Notes: generated from the sequence alone by a model not told the origin. Shown: positions 24,699 through 34,339, numbered from the stretch's first letter. The stretch: DNA of 64,000 bases from Thermanaerothrix sp034436175 (GCA_964427505.1 CAYRUO010000001.1:372001-436000), one strand, 5' to 3'. Numbers and translations are program-made.

Positions 24699-25043
24699 TT
24701 AAACCCAGCCTTGGTTGCGGACGAAGTTGGTAATCACGGGAATCTCGAAGACTTCGCCTCGATTCGCCTTGATGCCGTAATAAATGACCAGGATAATAGT
24801 TGCAATGGGACCAATGCACCAGCCCACAACCGGGATAAAGCCTACCAAGATGTTAAAAACGATCAGGACAACACCGAGGATAAGGGCTTGCATGGTGTGG
24901 GCTTTGAGGAAGGGGCGGTTCTTCTTGTCCTCAAGTAGAAGGATAATGATGGGGACAAGAGGGGTCAACAGATAGGCCAACAGACCCCACAAACGGTCAT
25001 CGCTGGTGACCTCTTCGGGGGGAATTGAGGTTTGGGTGCTCAT
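24699..25043 (-). CDS. DUF4870 membrane protein
   Basis: 114 aa with a short acidic N-terminus and three hydrophobic segments (about 19-37, 53-71, 73-92). DDRLWGLLAYLLTPLVPIII followed by KAHTMQAL and PVVGWCIGPIATIILVI are typical of the DUF4870/Tic20-like family, whose role is unknown. SD GGAGG is eight bases before the ATG. Monocistronic, convergent with the exporter operon. Confidence 0.85.
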   Translation of the reverse strand: MSTQTSIPPEEVTSDDRLWGLLAYLLTPLVPIIILLLEDKKNRPFLKAHTMQALILGVVLIVFNILVGFIPVVGWCIGPIATIILVIYYGIKANRGEVFEIPVITNFVRNQGWV

Positions 25044-25199
25044 CGCAGCCTCCAGATAAGGGATTGAGAGAAAAACTCTCTTTGACTTATTTTACAACCG
25101 ATGTCGGAATTGCTAATCAAGAAATCCTATGAATATTTGCCTTCTTCTTGCAAAAAAATTTATTCTTGAGGCTGTTCAGAGTCTATTGCCCCCAACGAC

Positions 25200-27365
25200 C
25201 TAATACCTCCCTCTCACCTGAGGTTCAGCGCGAGCCCCGAGTTCCTCCGGGCGGGCTTTGGTTACCCGCACCACAGCGGCTTTGTATTCGGGGATTTTGG
25301 CCTGGGGGTCAAGGATGTCGTGGGTAAGCAGGTTGGCGGCGGCTTCACGGAAATGGAAGGGGATGAAGACTACCCCGGGATTCGTTTTGGGCGTAATGTG
25401 GGCGCGTAGGACAATCGAGCCGCGCCGTGAGGTAACGCGTACGGCGTCGCCGTCCTGTATGCCTAAGCGGGCCGCATCACCGGGATGAATATCCACCAAT
25501 GGTTCTGGGAAAAGGTCGTCTAGCCAGGAATGCCGGGTCAGTGTACCGCCATGCCAATGCTCCAAAACCCGCCCGGTGCTCAGGACAAAAGGATAGTCCT
25601 CGTCGGGCATTTCGGCATTCGGTGCGTATTCAAGGGGGTGAAATTTACCACGTCCACGGGGGAATGTATCTGCAAAAAGGTAGGGAGTACCAGGATGCTG
25701 ATGATCCCAAACCGGGGTTTGTAACCCGCCCTCGCGCTCTAAACGTTCATAGGTTACCCCGGCGTATTCGGGGACGTAGCGCCCCATTTCCTCTAACACT
25801 TCGGAGGGATGGCGGTAATCCCAATAAGCGGTTTGAGGACGTCCGAGGCGTTTTTCAATCCGCTTTGCCAGATTGCAAATGATTTCCCAGTCCGGTCGAG
25901 ATTGACCGCGTGGGGGTATGACCTGGCGTACGCGTTGGACGCGGCGGTCGGTATTAGTGAAGGTGCCTTCTTTCTCGGCCCATGAGGCGGCGGGAAGGAA
26001 AACATCTGCGAAGGCACCGGATTCGTTGATGAAGAGATCTTGGGCGACCAGGAACTCCAATTCCTGCATCTTTTTGCGTGTGTGATTCAGGTTGGGCTCT
26101 GACATCATTGGGTTTTCGCCCATGATATAAAGCGCGCGCACCCCACCTGGGCCAACACTGCTGAGGATTTCGGTGGTGGTGAGTCCCAATACTCGACTTA
26201 AGCCCCCCGGCTCAATATGCCAGGCTTGTTCCCAGCGGCGGGCATTTTGCTCCACATCCACGCGCTGGTAGCCGGGATAATGCCAAGGCATAGCCCCGGA
26301 GTCAGAAGCCCCTTGGACATTGTTTTGCCCCCGCAGGGGATTAAGACCGGTTCCACGTCGTCCGATGTGCCCGGTGAGCAGTGCCAGGTTAATCAGGCTG
26401 AGGGCATTCGCTACCCCGTGGCTGGATTCGGGAATGCCTAGCGCCCAGTAAATAGCGGCATTTTTAGCCGTGGCGTAGAGTCGCGCGGCTTCGATGATAA
26501 GGTTCCGATCTACGCCAGAGATGCTTTCGGCATATTCGGGGGTGAACTTTTCCATGGAAGCGGCAAAGGCGTCAAAATTCTCAGTACGCTCGGCGATAAA
26601 CTGACGATTGTACAACCCTTCTTTGAGGATAACGTGAGCCATGGCGGAAAAGACGGGTACGTCCGTGCCGGGCTTGATCGGTAAATAGAGGGTGGCGTAA
26701 TCTACCATCTCGATCCGCCGCGGATCTACCACAATCAGTTTGGCACCATGTTTGCGCACGGCGGCCTTCATCTGCAAGGCGATGATGGGATGATTTTCGG
26801 TGGGGTTACTGCCGGTCAGGATAAACACATCGTTTTCGATCACCTCGGCGGCGGTGTTGCTCATCGCTGCCGAGCCGATGGCCATTTGGAGCGCTACCAC
26901 ACTGGCCGCATGGCATAGGCGGGTGCAGTGATCCACATTGTTGGTACGGAAGAGGGCGCGAAACATTTTTTGTAAGAGGTAGTTATCTTCGTTCGTGGCT
27001 TTGGCGCAACAATAGACCGCCATGGCATGTGAACCTTCCCTGCGATAAATCTCGACCAGGCGGTCGGCGACGTAATCGAGAGCTTCATCCCACGACACTT
27101 CTCGCCATTCAGAAAGATCAAAAGCCTGGGTGCGTTCCCCGGGGCGTTGCGGAGTTTTACGAATCAGTGGAACCGTGACACGTTGGGGATTGTAAATGAA
27201 ATCATATCCAAAGCGTCCCTTGACGCAGAGATTGCCGTGGTTAACCACTGACTCGAAAGGTGACGTGACCTTATAGATAAACCCATCCCGGACATGAAGT
27301 TCCAGGTTACAACCCACACCACAAAAAGGACAAACTGTGGAAACAATGCGTTCTGGAGTTAACAT
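25200..27365 (-). CDS. formate dehydrogenase catalytic (molybdopterin) subunit
   Basis: 721 aa. N-terminal [4Fe-4S] site Cys 12, 15, 19 and 47 (CPFCGVGC...NLCVKG), then bis-MGD molybdopterin domains. HCTRLCHAASV gives Cys 151 at the position of the metal-ligating Cys/Sec of formate dehydrogenases, so this is a non-selenium enzyme; GRVLEHWHGGTLTRHS lies in the C-terminal MGD-binding part. It oxidises formate to CO2 (or the reverse). It forms an operon with HoxU-like and NuoEF-like subunits and so is NAD(P)-linked. Mo versus W cannot be told. Neighbouring mobA and fdhD supply cofactor steps. Confidence 0.92.
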   Translation of the reverse strand: MLTPERIVSTVCPFCGVGCNLELHVRDGFIYKVTSPFESVVNHGNLCVKGRFGYDFIYNPQRVTVPLIRKTPQRPGERTQAFDLSEWREVSWDEALDYVADRLVEIYRREGSHAMAVYCCAKATNEDNYLLQKMFRALFRTNNVDHCTRLCHAASVVALQMAIGSAAMSNTAAEVIENDVFILTGSNPTENHPIIALQMKAAVRKHGAKLIVVDPRRIEMVDYATLYLPIKPGTDVPVFSAMAHVILKEGLYNRQFIAERTENFDAFAASMEKFTPEYAESISGVDRNLIIEAARLYATAKNAAIYWALGIPESSHGVANALSLINLALLTGHIGRRGTGLNPLRGQNNVQGASDSGAMPWHYPGYQRVDVEQNARRWEQAWHIEPGGLSRVLGLTTTEILSSVGPGGVRALYIMGENPMMSEPNLNHTRKKMQELEFLVAQDLFINESGAFADVFLPAASWAEKEGTFTNTDRRVQRVRQVIPPRGQSRPDWEIICNLAKRIEKRLGRPQTAYWDYRHPSEVLEEMGRYVPEYAGVTYERLEREGGLQTPVWDHQHPGTPYLFADTFPRGRGKFHPLEYAPNAEMPDEDYPFVLSTGRVLEHWHGGTLTRHSWLDDLFPEPLVDIHPGDAARLGIQDGDAVRVTSRRGSIVLRAHITPKTNPGVVFIPFHFREAAANLLTHDILDPQAKIPEYKAAVVRVTKARPEELGARAEPQVRGRY

Positions 27366-27379
27366 GGCTTATACTCCCT

Positions 27380-28099
27380 TCATACGGCTAAATTGGCGCG
27401 GCGTTTTTTGCCTCGCCGTTCACTGCGGGTTAGGCTCATAATGACCTCAGGGGCGTAGCCTTGTTCTAAGAGCCACTCGCGCTTGGGTTTAAGGGCGCCG
27501 GTGGGGCATACGCCCACGCACTGACCGCAAAAGACGCAGGTTGTCTCAGGCATGGGATGATGGAAAAAGGTGCTGATTTGAGTCTCGTATCCTCGCCCGC
27601 TGAAGTTGATAGCATAGGTATATTGAGCGTCTTCGGCACAGACCTGGACACAGCGCCAGCATAGAATGCATTTGGCATAGTCCCTAATGTACATTGGGTT
27701 ATCGTCAATCACGGGTGGCTCACGACGCCATGCATCCGGGAAGCGCTGAGGGTCGGCGTTGTAGTTTCTGGCCATGGCTAAAATTTCAGGTGCTTCAGAG
27801 AGATCAACGCTTGAATGAAGCATTTCCAAAATCGTGCGTCGGGCGCGTTGCACCCGCTCGCTGTGGGTTTGAACTTCCATGCCCTCTTGCACGGTGGCAA
27901 TACAGGCGGGAACCAAAGCACGTGCGTTACTAACTTCGACGACGCAGATGCGGCATAGTGCGTTGGCGGTGCAGTGCTCGTGATAACAGATGGTCGGAAT
28001 CTCGATACCAATCTGCTGAGCCGCTTCCAAAATGGTCATGTCAGGGCTGGCTTGAATCGTTCGTCCGTCTATGGTGAGGGAGACAGGGGATGATTCCAT
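27380..28099 (-). CDS. iron-sulfur subunit (HoxU/NuoG N-terminus-like) of formate dehydrogenase
   Basis: 239 aa. A plant-type [2Fe-2S] domain with Cys 38, 49, 52 and 66, then the His/Cys-type NuoG region. Two [4Fe-4S] ferredoxin motifs follow: CILCWRCVQVC (about 142-152) and CVFCGQCVGVC (about 188-198). It wires electrons between the catalytic subunit and the NuoEF-like diaphorase. In many enzymes this domain is fused to the catalytic subunit; here it is separate, 14 bp upstream. Confidence 0.9.
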   Translation of the reverse strand: MESSPVSLTIDGRTIQASPDMTILEAAQQIGIEIPTICYHEHCTANALCRICVVEVSNARALVPACIATVQEGMEVQTHSERVQRARRTILEMLHSSVDLSEAPEILAMARNYNADPQRFPDAWRREPPVIDDNPMYIRDYAKCILCWRCVQVCAEDAQYTYAINFSGRGYETQISTFFHHPMPETTCVFCGQCVGVCPTGALKPKREWLLEQGYAPEVIMSLTRSERRGKKRRANLAV

Positions 28100-28123
28100 G
28101 GAAAACCTCGTGTTAGGGTTGAG

Positions 28124-29851
28124 TCAGGTGGGTTGGGCAGGCTGAAACAGATGGGGCCAGTACTTGAGGGCACTCAAGATAGCAGAGGCGGCGGTTTGCC
28201 CCAGACCGCATAACGAAGCATCGGTCATGGTCCACCCCACGTCTTGCAGTCGTTCGATATCGCCCGGTAAAACCTGGCCATTGCGCAGTCGCGCCAGAAT
28301 TTCGTATTGGCGCTGGGTGCCAATCTGGCATGGGTAGCATTTTCCGCACGATTCTTCGGCAAAAAAGCGGGCTAGCCGAAATAATACATCGCGCAAGTCA
28401 CGTTGGGCGTCGAAAACAGTAATCACCCCTGAACCCAGGGTCAATCCAGTGGCCCTTAACCCTTCAAAACTGAGCGGGGTATCCAGGTGCTCGGGTGTGG
28501 CAAAGGTGCCGGCTGCACCCCCGATTAAGGCCGCTTGGAAGGGGATATCACTGCGCAGGCCACCCCCTAAATCGAAAATGAGATGCCTTAAGGTGACCCC
28601 GAAAGGAACTTCATATAAGCCTGGCTGGCGCACATCACCAGAAAGGCAAAAGAGTTTTGGCCCTGGCGATTTCTCGGTGCCTATTTTGCGATACTCTTCT
28701 GCTCCTAGATGAAGAATCAGCGGCACATTGGCCAGTGTCTCAACATTATTGATCACCGTAGGTTTCCCAAATAAGCCATGCGTGGTGGGGAAAGGGGGTT
28801 TTACCCGTGGAAAGCCGCGCTTGCCTTCAATGGATTCGAAGAGCGCCGTTTCCTCTCCGCAAACATATGCCCCTGCACCACGGCGGATTTCCACATCAAA
28901 TGAGAAGTCACTCCCTAAAATGTGTGTTCCGAGCAAATTGGCAGCGTGCGCTTCTTCAACTGCGCGCTGAATGGCATGGTAGGCGCTGAGGTATTCGCCA
29001 CGGATGTAAAAATATCCTTTTTCTGCTCCAATGGCATACGCGGCAATAATCATGCCCTCCAGGATCTGATGGGGATCGTCCTCTATCAGCACGCGGTCTT
29101 TGAACGTGCCGGGTTCGGCCTCGTCCGCGTTACAGACGACGTATTTGGGGCTTCCTTTGGCTTGGGCGGCGCTTTCCCATTTTAGCCCAGTAGGGAAGGC
29201 GGCCCCACCTCGCCCGACTAATCCCGACGCCTTTATTTCCTCGATCACGCTTGCGGAGGACATCGTTAGGGCTTTCTTTAACGCAGTGTAACCCCCGTCG
29301 GCCTGATAGGCTTCTAAAGAGGTGGTCTGACCCCGACCACAGCGTTTGGTCAATAGACGCAAGTCGCCGTCTACGTGAGTTTGCGGACGGCGACCTGTTT
29401 TGGCAACTAATTCCTGCCAGGTGATCTCGGGAGAGGCTGTAGCTGGCAGATTTTGAACCAATAGCGCAGGGGCGTGATCACAAAGCCCCAGGCAAGGGGC
29501 TTGTTCTACGGTAACACTTACCGGCTCGCCGGTTTCCAGTGCATACTCGGCATGACGGCTAAGTTGCTTGAGCACAGCATCCGCCCCCGCCAGGGCACAC
29601 GCCGGATCGTTACATACGTGAATGATGATTTTGCCCACCGGCTCGGTGTGGAACAAGGCGTAAAACTCGAGCACTCCAAACACGTCTGCCAGCGGTATCC
29701 TTAATGCGTAGGCGATTTCCTTTGCCACCGGCTCAGGGATGTAGCCATAAAGGTCTTGCGCGGCGTGAAGTGCGGGTAAAAGCGCTGTGCGTCCCTGGGG
29801 AGCAAATTTTGAAAGCATGGGTTGCAACAGGGTGAGGTCAGGGGAAGACAT
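28124..29851 (-). CDS. fused NuoE-NuoF-like NAD(P)-reducing diaphorase subunit
   Basis: 575 aa. Residues about 1-150 are the thioredoxin-like [2Fe-2S] NuoE domain (Cys in HVCNDPACALAGAD and EQAPCLGLCDHAP). Residues about 200-575 are NuoF: FMN/NADH site GLVGRGGAAFPTGLKW, GAYVCGEETALFES and the [4Fe-4S] ligands SCGKCYPCQIG with later Cys in SLCGLG. It moves electrons to NAD(P)+ and is first in the formate dehydrogenase operon. The SD GGAGAG is 10-12 nt before ATG 29851. NuoE-NuoF fusion also occurs in HoxF-like proteins. Confidence 0.9.
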   Translation of the reverse strand: MSSPDLTLLQPMLSKFAPQGRTALLPALHAAQDLYGYIPEPVAKEIAYALRIPLADVFGVLEFYALFHTEPVGKIIIHVCNDPACALAGADAVLKQLSRHAEYALETGEPVSVTVEQAPCLGLCDHAPALLVQNLPATASPEITWQELVAKTGRRPQTHVDGDLRLLTKRCGRGQTTSLEAYQADGGYTALKKALTMSSASVIEEIKASGLVGRGGAAFPTGLKWESAAQAKGSPKYVVCNADEAEPGTFKDRVLIEDDPHQILEGMIIAAYAIGAEKGYFYIRGEYLSAYHAIQRAVEEAHAANLLGTHILGSDFSFDVEIRRGAGAYVCGEETALFESIEGKRGFPRVKPPFPTTHGLFGKPTVINNVETLANVPLILHLGAEEYRKIGTEKSPGPKLFCLSGDVRQPGLYEVPFGVTLRHLIFDLGGGLRSDIPFQAALIGGAAGTFATPEHLDTPLSFEGLRATGLTLGSGVITVFDAQRDLRDVLFRLARFFAEESCGKCYPCQIGTQRQYEILARLRNGQVLPGDIERLQDVGWTMTDASLCGLGQTAASAILSALKYWPHLFQPAQPT

Positions 29852-29913
29852 AGATTTTTTCTCTCCGAGGGCTGGGGCTGAAAAAGCGGACGTGAAAACC
29901 TTACAATTTCACT

Positions 29914-29923
29914 TATAATTATA
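29914..29923. promoter_or_regulatory. overlapping divergent -10 elements of mobA and the fdh operon
   Basis: TATAATTATA contains a plus-strand TATAAT (29914-29919) and a minus-strand TATAAT (29923-29918) that share two bases. Polymerase could occupy only one at a time, making mobA and fdh transcription mutually exclusive at any moment. The mobA ATG is 14 nt from its -10; the fdh leader is about 60 nt. Confidence 0.5.
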
Positions 29924-29933
29924 CACAATTCTT

Positions 29934-30539
29934 ATGGTGAGCGTTTTTATTCAAGCGGGTGGAAAATCTCTGCGTATGGGCTTCAATAAGGCACTGGCAC
30001 CTTTCTTGGGGAAGCCTCTCATCCAGCGCGTGATTCATCGTGTCCATTCGCTGGCCAGCGAAATTGTCGTTGTTGCTAATGATCCTCTGCCTTATCTGGA
30101 ATTGGGTTACCCGATTGTCGCCGATCGCATCTCTGGGGTAGGGGCATTAGGGGGACTTTATACCGCCTTGAGTTATGCACGATATCCTTATGTTATTGTG
30201 ATCGCGTGCGACATGCCGTTTGTCAATTCGGCTTTGTTGGAGGAAGCCTGGAAACGCTTAATTCAAGGCAATTGGGACGCCGTCCTTCCCCAGTCTGCTG
30301 AGGGCCTGGAGCCTTTTCATGCGGTTTATCGCCGTGATACCTGTTTGCCAGCGGTAGAACGGGCTTTGAATAGGGGGGAACGACGCATGATATCTTGGTT
30401 GCCGGAGGTGCGTTGGCAGGCTATCCCCTGGGAAGAAATTAAGGCTGTTGACCCTCAAGGCCTGGCTTTTCTAAATGTAAATACCCCGGAGGAACTCTCG
30501 CTCGCCGAGCACCTCGCACGGACTGTTTATTCGGAATGA
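29934..30539 (+). CDS. mobA: molybdenum cofactor guanylyltransferase
   Basis: 201 aa. Transfers GMP from GTP to molybdopterin to form MGD. FIQAGGKSLRMGFNKAL (about 5-21) is the nucleotide-binding loop and ACDMPF (about 90-95) the metal-binding Asp region. No SD is present and the -10 is 14 nt upstream, so the leader would be about 8 nt. It is divergent from the formate dehydrogenase operon, whose enzyme needs its product. The end overlaps the convergent fdhD by 13 bp. Confidence 0.92.
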   Translation: MVSVFIQAGGKSLRMGFNKALAPFLGKPLIQRVIHRVHSLASEIVVVANDPLPYLELGYPIVADRISGVGALGGLYTALSYARYPYVIVIACDMPFVNSALLEEAWKRLIQGNWDAVLPQSAEGLEPFHAVYRRDTCLPAVERALNRGERRMISWLPEVRWQAIPWEEIKAVDPQGLAFLNVNTPEELSLAEHLARTVYSE

Positions 30540-31357
30540 GTAATGCGCGATGCAGGGGTCGTAATTAGGTCGTTTTGTGACCAACCACGTATGCGTTCGG
30601 GGTGAGCATAAACATTAAACTGATTGCGTCGAGCGTAACCGATCAAAGTGATTCCGTATTGTTCGGCCAGGCGAACCGAGAGCGCGGTCGGGGACGTGCG
30701 CGAGACCAAAACGTGGGCGCCCAGGCGAGCCGCTTTCTGCAGCATTTCAGATGAGATGCGCCCCGTAGTGAAGAGAATACGGCGTGAGGGCAGGACTTTC
30801 TGGAGCAGCATTTCACCGGCAATTTTGTCCAGAGTATTATGGCGGCCAATATCTTCAACCTGGATCAACAGACTCTGCCCATCACCCAAAGCACTGCTGT
30901 GAACCCCGCGTGCGGCTTGATACAAATCCTGTGCTTGATACAGTTGACTTAACCCGTTGAGGATTTCTTCTGGGGTAAAAGTTACTTCGGGTTTGTAACC
31001 TTGTAACGGAGGGGGATAGGTTTCCGATTCCTGGCTGGTGATGCCGCCGCTACATCCGGAGGTTTTCCGCCAGTGTGAGGGTTTTGGTACAGACCGACTG
31101 AGCCACACATCCACGTTGCAGCCATTCTCACACACTTTTATTATGGCGACCTCATCCGCTGATTGGATAATACCTTCGTTATAGAGAAACCCGATGGCAA
31201 GGGCTTCTAAATTTGTGGGGGTGCACATGAGTGTGATCCACCTCTCACCGTTGACGCTTAGGTCAACCGGCATTTCGGTGATGATCTCACCCTGGAGGTG
31301 AACCCAGTGCCGATTCTCAAAATGCCAGTAGGATAACAAGTGCGTTCCTGTTTCCAT
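30527..31357 (-). CDS. fdhD: formate dehydrogenase accessory sulfurtransferase FdhD
   Basis: 276 aa. FdhD carries sulfur from a cysteine desulfurase to the bis-MGD cofactor of formate dehydrogenase. Motifs: EALAIGFLYNEGII (about 51-64), TSGCSGGIT (Cys 102), DIGRHNTLDKI and FTTGRISSEMLQKAARLG. Only one Cys is present in the loop where E. coli FdhD has CxxC. Located beside mobA and the fdh operon, which it serves. Confidence 0.92.
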   Translation of the reverse strand: METGTHLLSYWHFENRHWVHLQGEIITEMPVDLSVNGERWITLMCTPTNLEALAIGFLYNEGIIQSADEVAIIKVCENGCNVDVWLSRSVPKPSHWRKTSGCSGGITSQESETYPPPLQGYKPEVTFTPEEILNGLSQLYQAQDLYQAARGVHSSALGDGQSLLIQVEDIGRHNTLDKIAGEMLLQKVLPSRRILFTTGRISSEMLQKAARLGAHVLVSRTSPTALSVRLAEQYGITLIGYARRNQFNVYAHPERIRGWSQNDLITTPASRITHSE

Positions 31358-31429
31358 GGATTAACCTATAGTCGGTGTTACCGCTAAATAACCTTTTGGC
31401 CTAATTTTACCTTAATCACTCGAAATTAT

Positions 31430-31457
31430 AACCGATGAGCATGACAACCCATCGGTT
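31430..31457 (-). terminator. possible terminator of yifB
   Basis: AACCGATG / CATCGGTT (31430-31437 with 31450-31457), 8-bp stem, 12-nt loop, about 40 nt after the yifB stop on the minus strand. It is followed by ATAATTTC, not a clean T run, so termination is uncertain. Confidence 0.3.
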
Positions 31458-31498
31458 GGTCATTTCTTTGTGTGAGGGGCTCGAAAAGGCGGGGCAGA

Positions 31499-33022
31499 TT
31501 ATAAGAGCAACCCCCTTGGGCGGTATTGCACGGCTTCAGCCACATGTTGAGGTTGAATCTGATCACAGCCAGCCAGATCGGCAACAGTTCGGGCTACCTT
31601 GAGGATGCGGTGATAGGCGCGTGCCGATAGTTGATAGCGTGTAACTGCGGTTCGCAGTAAGGTGGCGGCAGTTTCATCAAGTTTGCAATGTTCCCGCACT
31701 TCCGCCGGACGCATTTCGGCATTACACGTGACTCCGTTGTTGCCAAAGCGTTGACGTTGGCGCTCGCGTGCTACCTCGACCCGCTCACGCACGGTCACCG
31801 AGGACTCACCCAAGCGGCGGTCGGCCATTTTCTCATAGTCTACTCGTGGTACCTCAATAAAGAGATCAATGCGGTCAAGTAATGGACCCGAGACACGTTT
31901 TTGGTACTTGGTTACCGTGCTTGGCGAGCAGGTGCAGGCTTTTTGAGAATCACCAAAGTTGCCGCAGGGGCACGGGTTCATGGCGGCGATTAACTGAAAA
32001 TTGGCTGGAAAGGTTAAGGAACCATTGGCGCGGCTGATGGTGACAATTTTATCCTCAAGCGGCTGGCGCAGTACTTCGAGCACGCGAGGGCTGAATTCGG
32101 GGAGTTCATCCAGAAAGAGTACGCCGCGGTGCGCTAGTGAAATTTCGCCCGGATGAGGCCAGTGCCCGCCTCCTACCAGTCCGGCATGGGAAATGGTGTG
32201 ATGAGGGGCGCGGAAGGGGCGAGATCGAACGAGAGGGCTATCTTCAGGGAGTTGGTCGGCCACGGAGTAGATACGGGTAATATCGAGGGCTTCCTCGAGG
32301 GTCAAGGTGGGCAAAATGGCAGGCATGGCGCGCGCCAGCAAGGTCTTTCCGGCGCCAGGCGGACCGATCATGAGGACATTGTGCCCGCCGGCAGCGGCGA
32401 TTTCCAAGGCGCGCTTGGCATGCTCTTGACCTTTGATCTCTTGAAAGTCGGTCTGCACCAAAGTAAGGGGCTCCCAGTTTAGTTGAACAGGTGGGTGAGG
32501 ACGTAGAGGCCGATTCCCCAAAAGGTGTCCCACCAGTTCTCCCAATGTAGCCACGGCATAAACCTCAAGGTCGGGCAATAAGGCGGCTTCTGCGGCATCG
32601 GTGTGCGGTGCGAAGAGGCGCCGAAAACCCTGCTGGCGGGCTGTGGCGGCCATAGGCAATACCCCACGCACGTGCCGAACGTTACCGTCCAGAGAAAGTT
32701 CACCCACGACCAAAGCCCCATCCAGTGCTTCAAGGGGGATTTGCTCGCTGGCCATGAGCACCCCTAATGCAATGGGTAAGTCATAGGCCGGACCCTCTTT
32801 GCGCACCGAAGCCGGCGCCAGGTTGACGGTGACGCGTTTGCGGGGGTAGGCTAATCCGGTGTTTTTAATCGCGGCTTGAACCCGCTCGCGGCTTTCCTGG
32901 ACGGCGGTATCCGGTAACCCCACGATTACCATGCCCGGCAGGCCGGGTGAAGCATCCACTTCAACCTCGACGATGACGCCGTCTAAACCGATCACAGCAC
33001 ATGAAAAGACGCGGGCTAGCAT
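31499..33022 (-). CDS. comM: YifB/ComM family Mg-chelatase-like AAA+ ATPase
   Basis: 507 aa. N-terminal ChlI-like domain (about 1-185), then AAA+ with Walker A IGPPGAGKTLLARAM (about 219-233), Walker B GVLFLDELPEF and sensor region AAMNPCPCGNFGD. C-terminal Mg_chelatase_C helix bundle (GPLLDRIDLFIEVPRV onward). ComM acts as a helicase promoting branch migration in natural transformation of Vibrio and Haemophilus; here the role may be similar. ATG 33022 has no SD, and a consensus promoter puts transcription start at the ATG. Confidence 0.92.
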   Translation of the reverse strand: MLARVFSCAVIGLDGVIVEVEVDASPGLPGMVIVGLPDTAVQESRERVQAAIKNTGLAYPRKRVTVNLAPASVRKEGPAYDLPIALGVLMASEQIPLEALDGALVVGELSLDGNVRHVRGVLPMAATARQQGFRRLFAPHTDAAEAALLPDLEVYAVATLGELVGHLLGNRPLRPHPPVQLNWEPLTLVQTDFQEIKGQEHAKRALEIAAAGGHNVLMIGPPGAGKTLLARAMPAILPTLTLEEALDITRIYSVADQLPEDSPLVRSRPFRAPHHTISHAGLVGGGHWPHPGEISLAHRGVLFLDELPEFSPRVLEVLRQPLEDKIVTISRANGSLTFPANFQLIAAMNPCPCGNFGDSQKACTCSPSTVTKYQKRVSGPLLDRIDLFIEVPRVDYEKMADRRLGESSVTVRERVEVARERQRQRFGNNGVTCNAEMRPAEVREHCKLDETAATLLRTAVTRYQLSARAYHRILKVARTVADLAGCDQIQPQHVAEAVQYRPRGLLL

Positions 33023-33028
33023 GAGGTT

Positions 33029-33057
33029 AGTTTAGGTTTAGATATCGGTTTTGTCAA
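33029..33057 (-). promoter_or_regulatory. consensus promoter giving a leaderless yifB mRNA
   Basis: Minus strand TTGACA (33057-33052), exactly 17-bp spacer, TAAACT (33034-33029), then AACCTC and ATG at 33022. With the usual 6-8 nt from -10 to transcription start, the mRNA begins at or next to the A of the start codon. Confidence 0.7.
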
Positions 33058-33086
33058 CCGACGGCGTGTAGGAAGTTTTTCGTAAT

Positions 33087-34244
33087 TCAATCAGCGCGGA
33101 AGATGTGGGTGATAATATTGGAGCCGCTCCCGCCGATATTCTGAGTCATGCCAATTTTGGCGCCTTCCACCTGGGTGGCACCGGCCTCTCCACGCAGTTG
33201 TTGCACAACTTCAACAATTTGGTAGACACCGGTAGCACCCACCGGATGCCCCCGAGCCTTAAGCCCACCCCGGGTGCAAATAGGGATACGCCCACCAATT
33301 TGGATCTCACCTTCCAATGCCAGCCGCGGACCCTGACCACGCTCGGCGAAACCGCAGGCTTCCAACGACAGGGCCGACATAATGGTAAAAGCATCATGGA
33401 GTTCAAAGACATCAATATCCTCTGGACCCACTCCCGCTTGAGCATAAGCCTGACGGGCGGAACGCTCGGCGGCGCGCAGCCAAAGCGCATCCCTGCGGCT
33501 GGCCACGGCAATGGTATCTGTTGCGGCAGCGGAGGCAGCCACGCGCACACGGGGCTTGGGGGGATAGCGATGGAGATGCTCAACCGGCACCAGAACCACC
33601 GCGGCAGCCCCATCTCCCATCGGTGAAGCGTCCATCAGGTTAATCGGTGGGGTAACCATCGGTGCTTTTTCGTACTCTTGCTGCGTCAGCGGGGAGTGGA
33701 AACGGGCGTAAGGATTATGTAACGCATTTTGATGCGAGTTGATTGAGAAGGGTGCAAAATGCTCGTGACGCCAGCCGTATTCGTGCATATAGCGGCGCAT
33801 AATTAGGGCATTAAGGGCGACAAACGAGACACCATACGCTGATTCCCAGTCGGCATCTGCTGCAGTGGCCAACTCGGCTGTGATCTCATCTCCCGGCGAA
33901 TCGGACATTTTTTCCACCCCCACCACCAAAGCGACATCCAAAACGCCAGAAGCCACTGCCATCAGAGCGGCACGGAAGGCGGCTGAGCCTGAGGAACAAG
34001 CCGTTTCAATGTGCATGGCATCGGCATAGCGCAAACCCACCCAATCCGCAATATAAGCCCCTAACTGCTGTTGTTGGTTCGCCGAGCCAGCCATCATGTT
34101 GCCGACGAATACCCCATCCACACGGGTGATGCCGGCGTCTTGCAGGGCAGCCAGGGCGGCTTCACCGGCCAGCACACGCAGCGATTTTTCCCAGTGCTCT
34201 TCAATTGGGGTCTGTCCAATGCCCAACACGGCAACTTCGCGCAT
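33087..34244 (-). CDS. thiolase family protein (SCP2-thiolase-like)
   Basis: 385 aa. Active-site Cys 83 in ETACSSGSAAFRAAL, HDAFTIMSALSLEACGF and the C-terminal GLKARGHPVGATGVYQIVE with the catalytic His are all present. It belongs to the non-decarboxylating thiolase/lipid-transfer group, acting in acyl-CoA degradation or acetoacetyl-CoA formation. The DUF35 partner often seen with such thiolases is missing from the neighbourhood. Start ATG 34244 has AGGG upstream; monocistronic by appearance. Confidence 0.88.
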   Translation of the reverse strand: MREVAVLGIGQTPIEEHWEKSLRVLAGEAALAALQDAGITRVDGVFVGNMMAGSANQQQQLGAYIADWVGLRYADAMHIETACSSGSAAFRAALMAVASGVLDVALVVGVEKMSDSPGDEITAELATAADADWESAYGVSFVALNALIMRRYMHEYGWRHEHFAPFSINSHQNALHNPYARFHSPLTQQEYEKAPMVTPPINLMDASPMGDGAAAVVLVPVEHLHRYPPKPRVRVAASAAATDTIAVASRRDALWLRAAERSARQAYAQAGVGPEDIDVFELHDAFTIMSALSLEACGFAERGQGPRLALEGEIQIGGRIPICTRGGLKARGHPVGATGVYQIVEVVQQLRGEAGATQVEGAKIGMTQNIGGSGSNIITHIFRAD

Positions 34245-34339
34245 GAAATACCCTCACGATATAGTGTTGATGAAGATTATAGTCGGGAGCACTGTCATTT
34301 TCTATCAACTTGAAGATGGTGTATAAACCTTGGGGTAGG

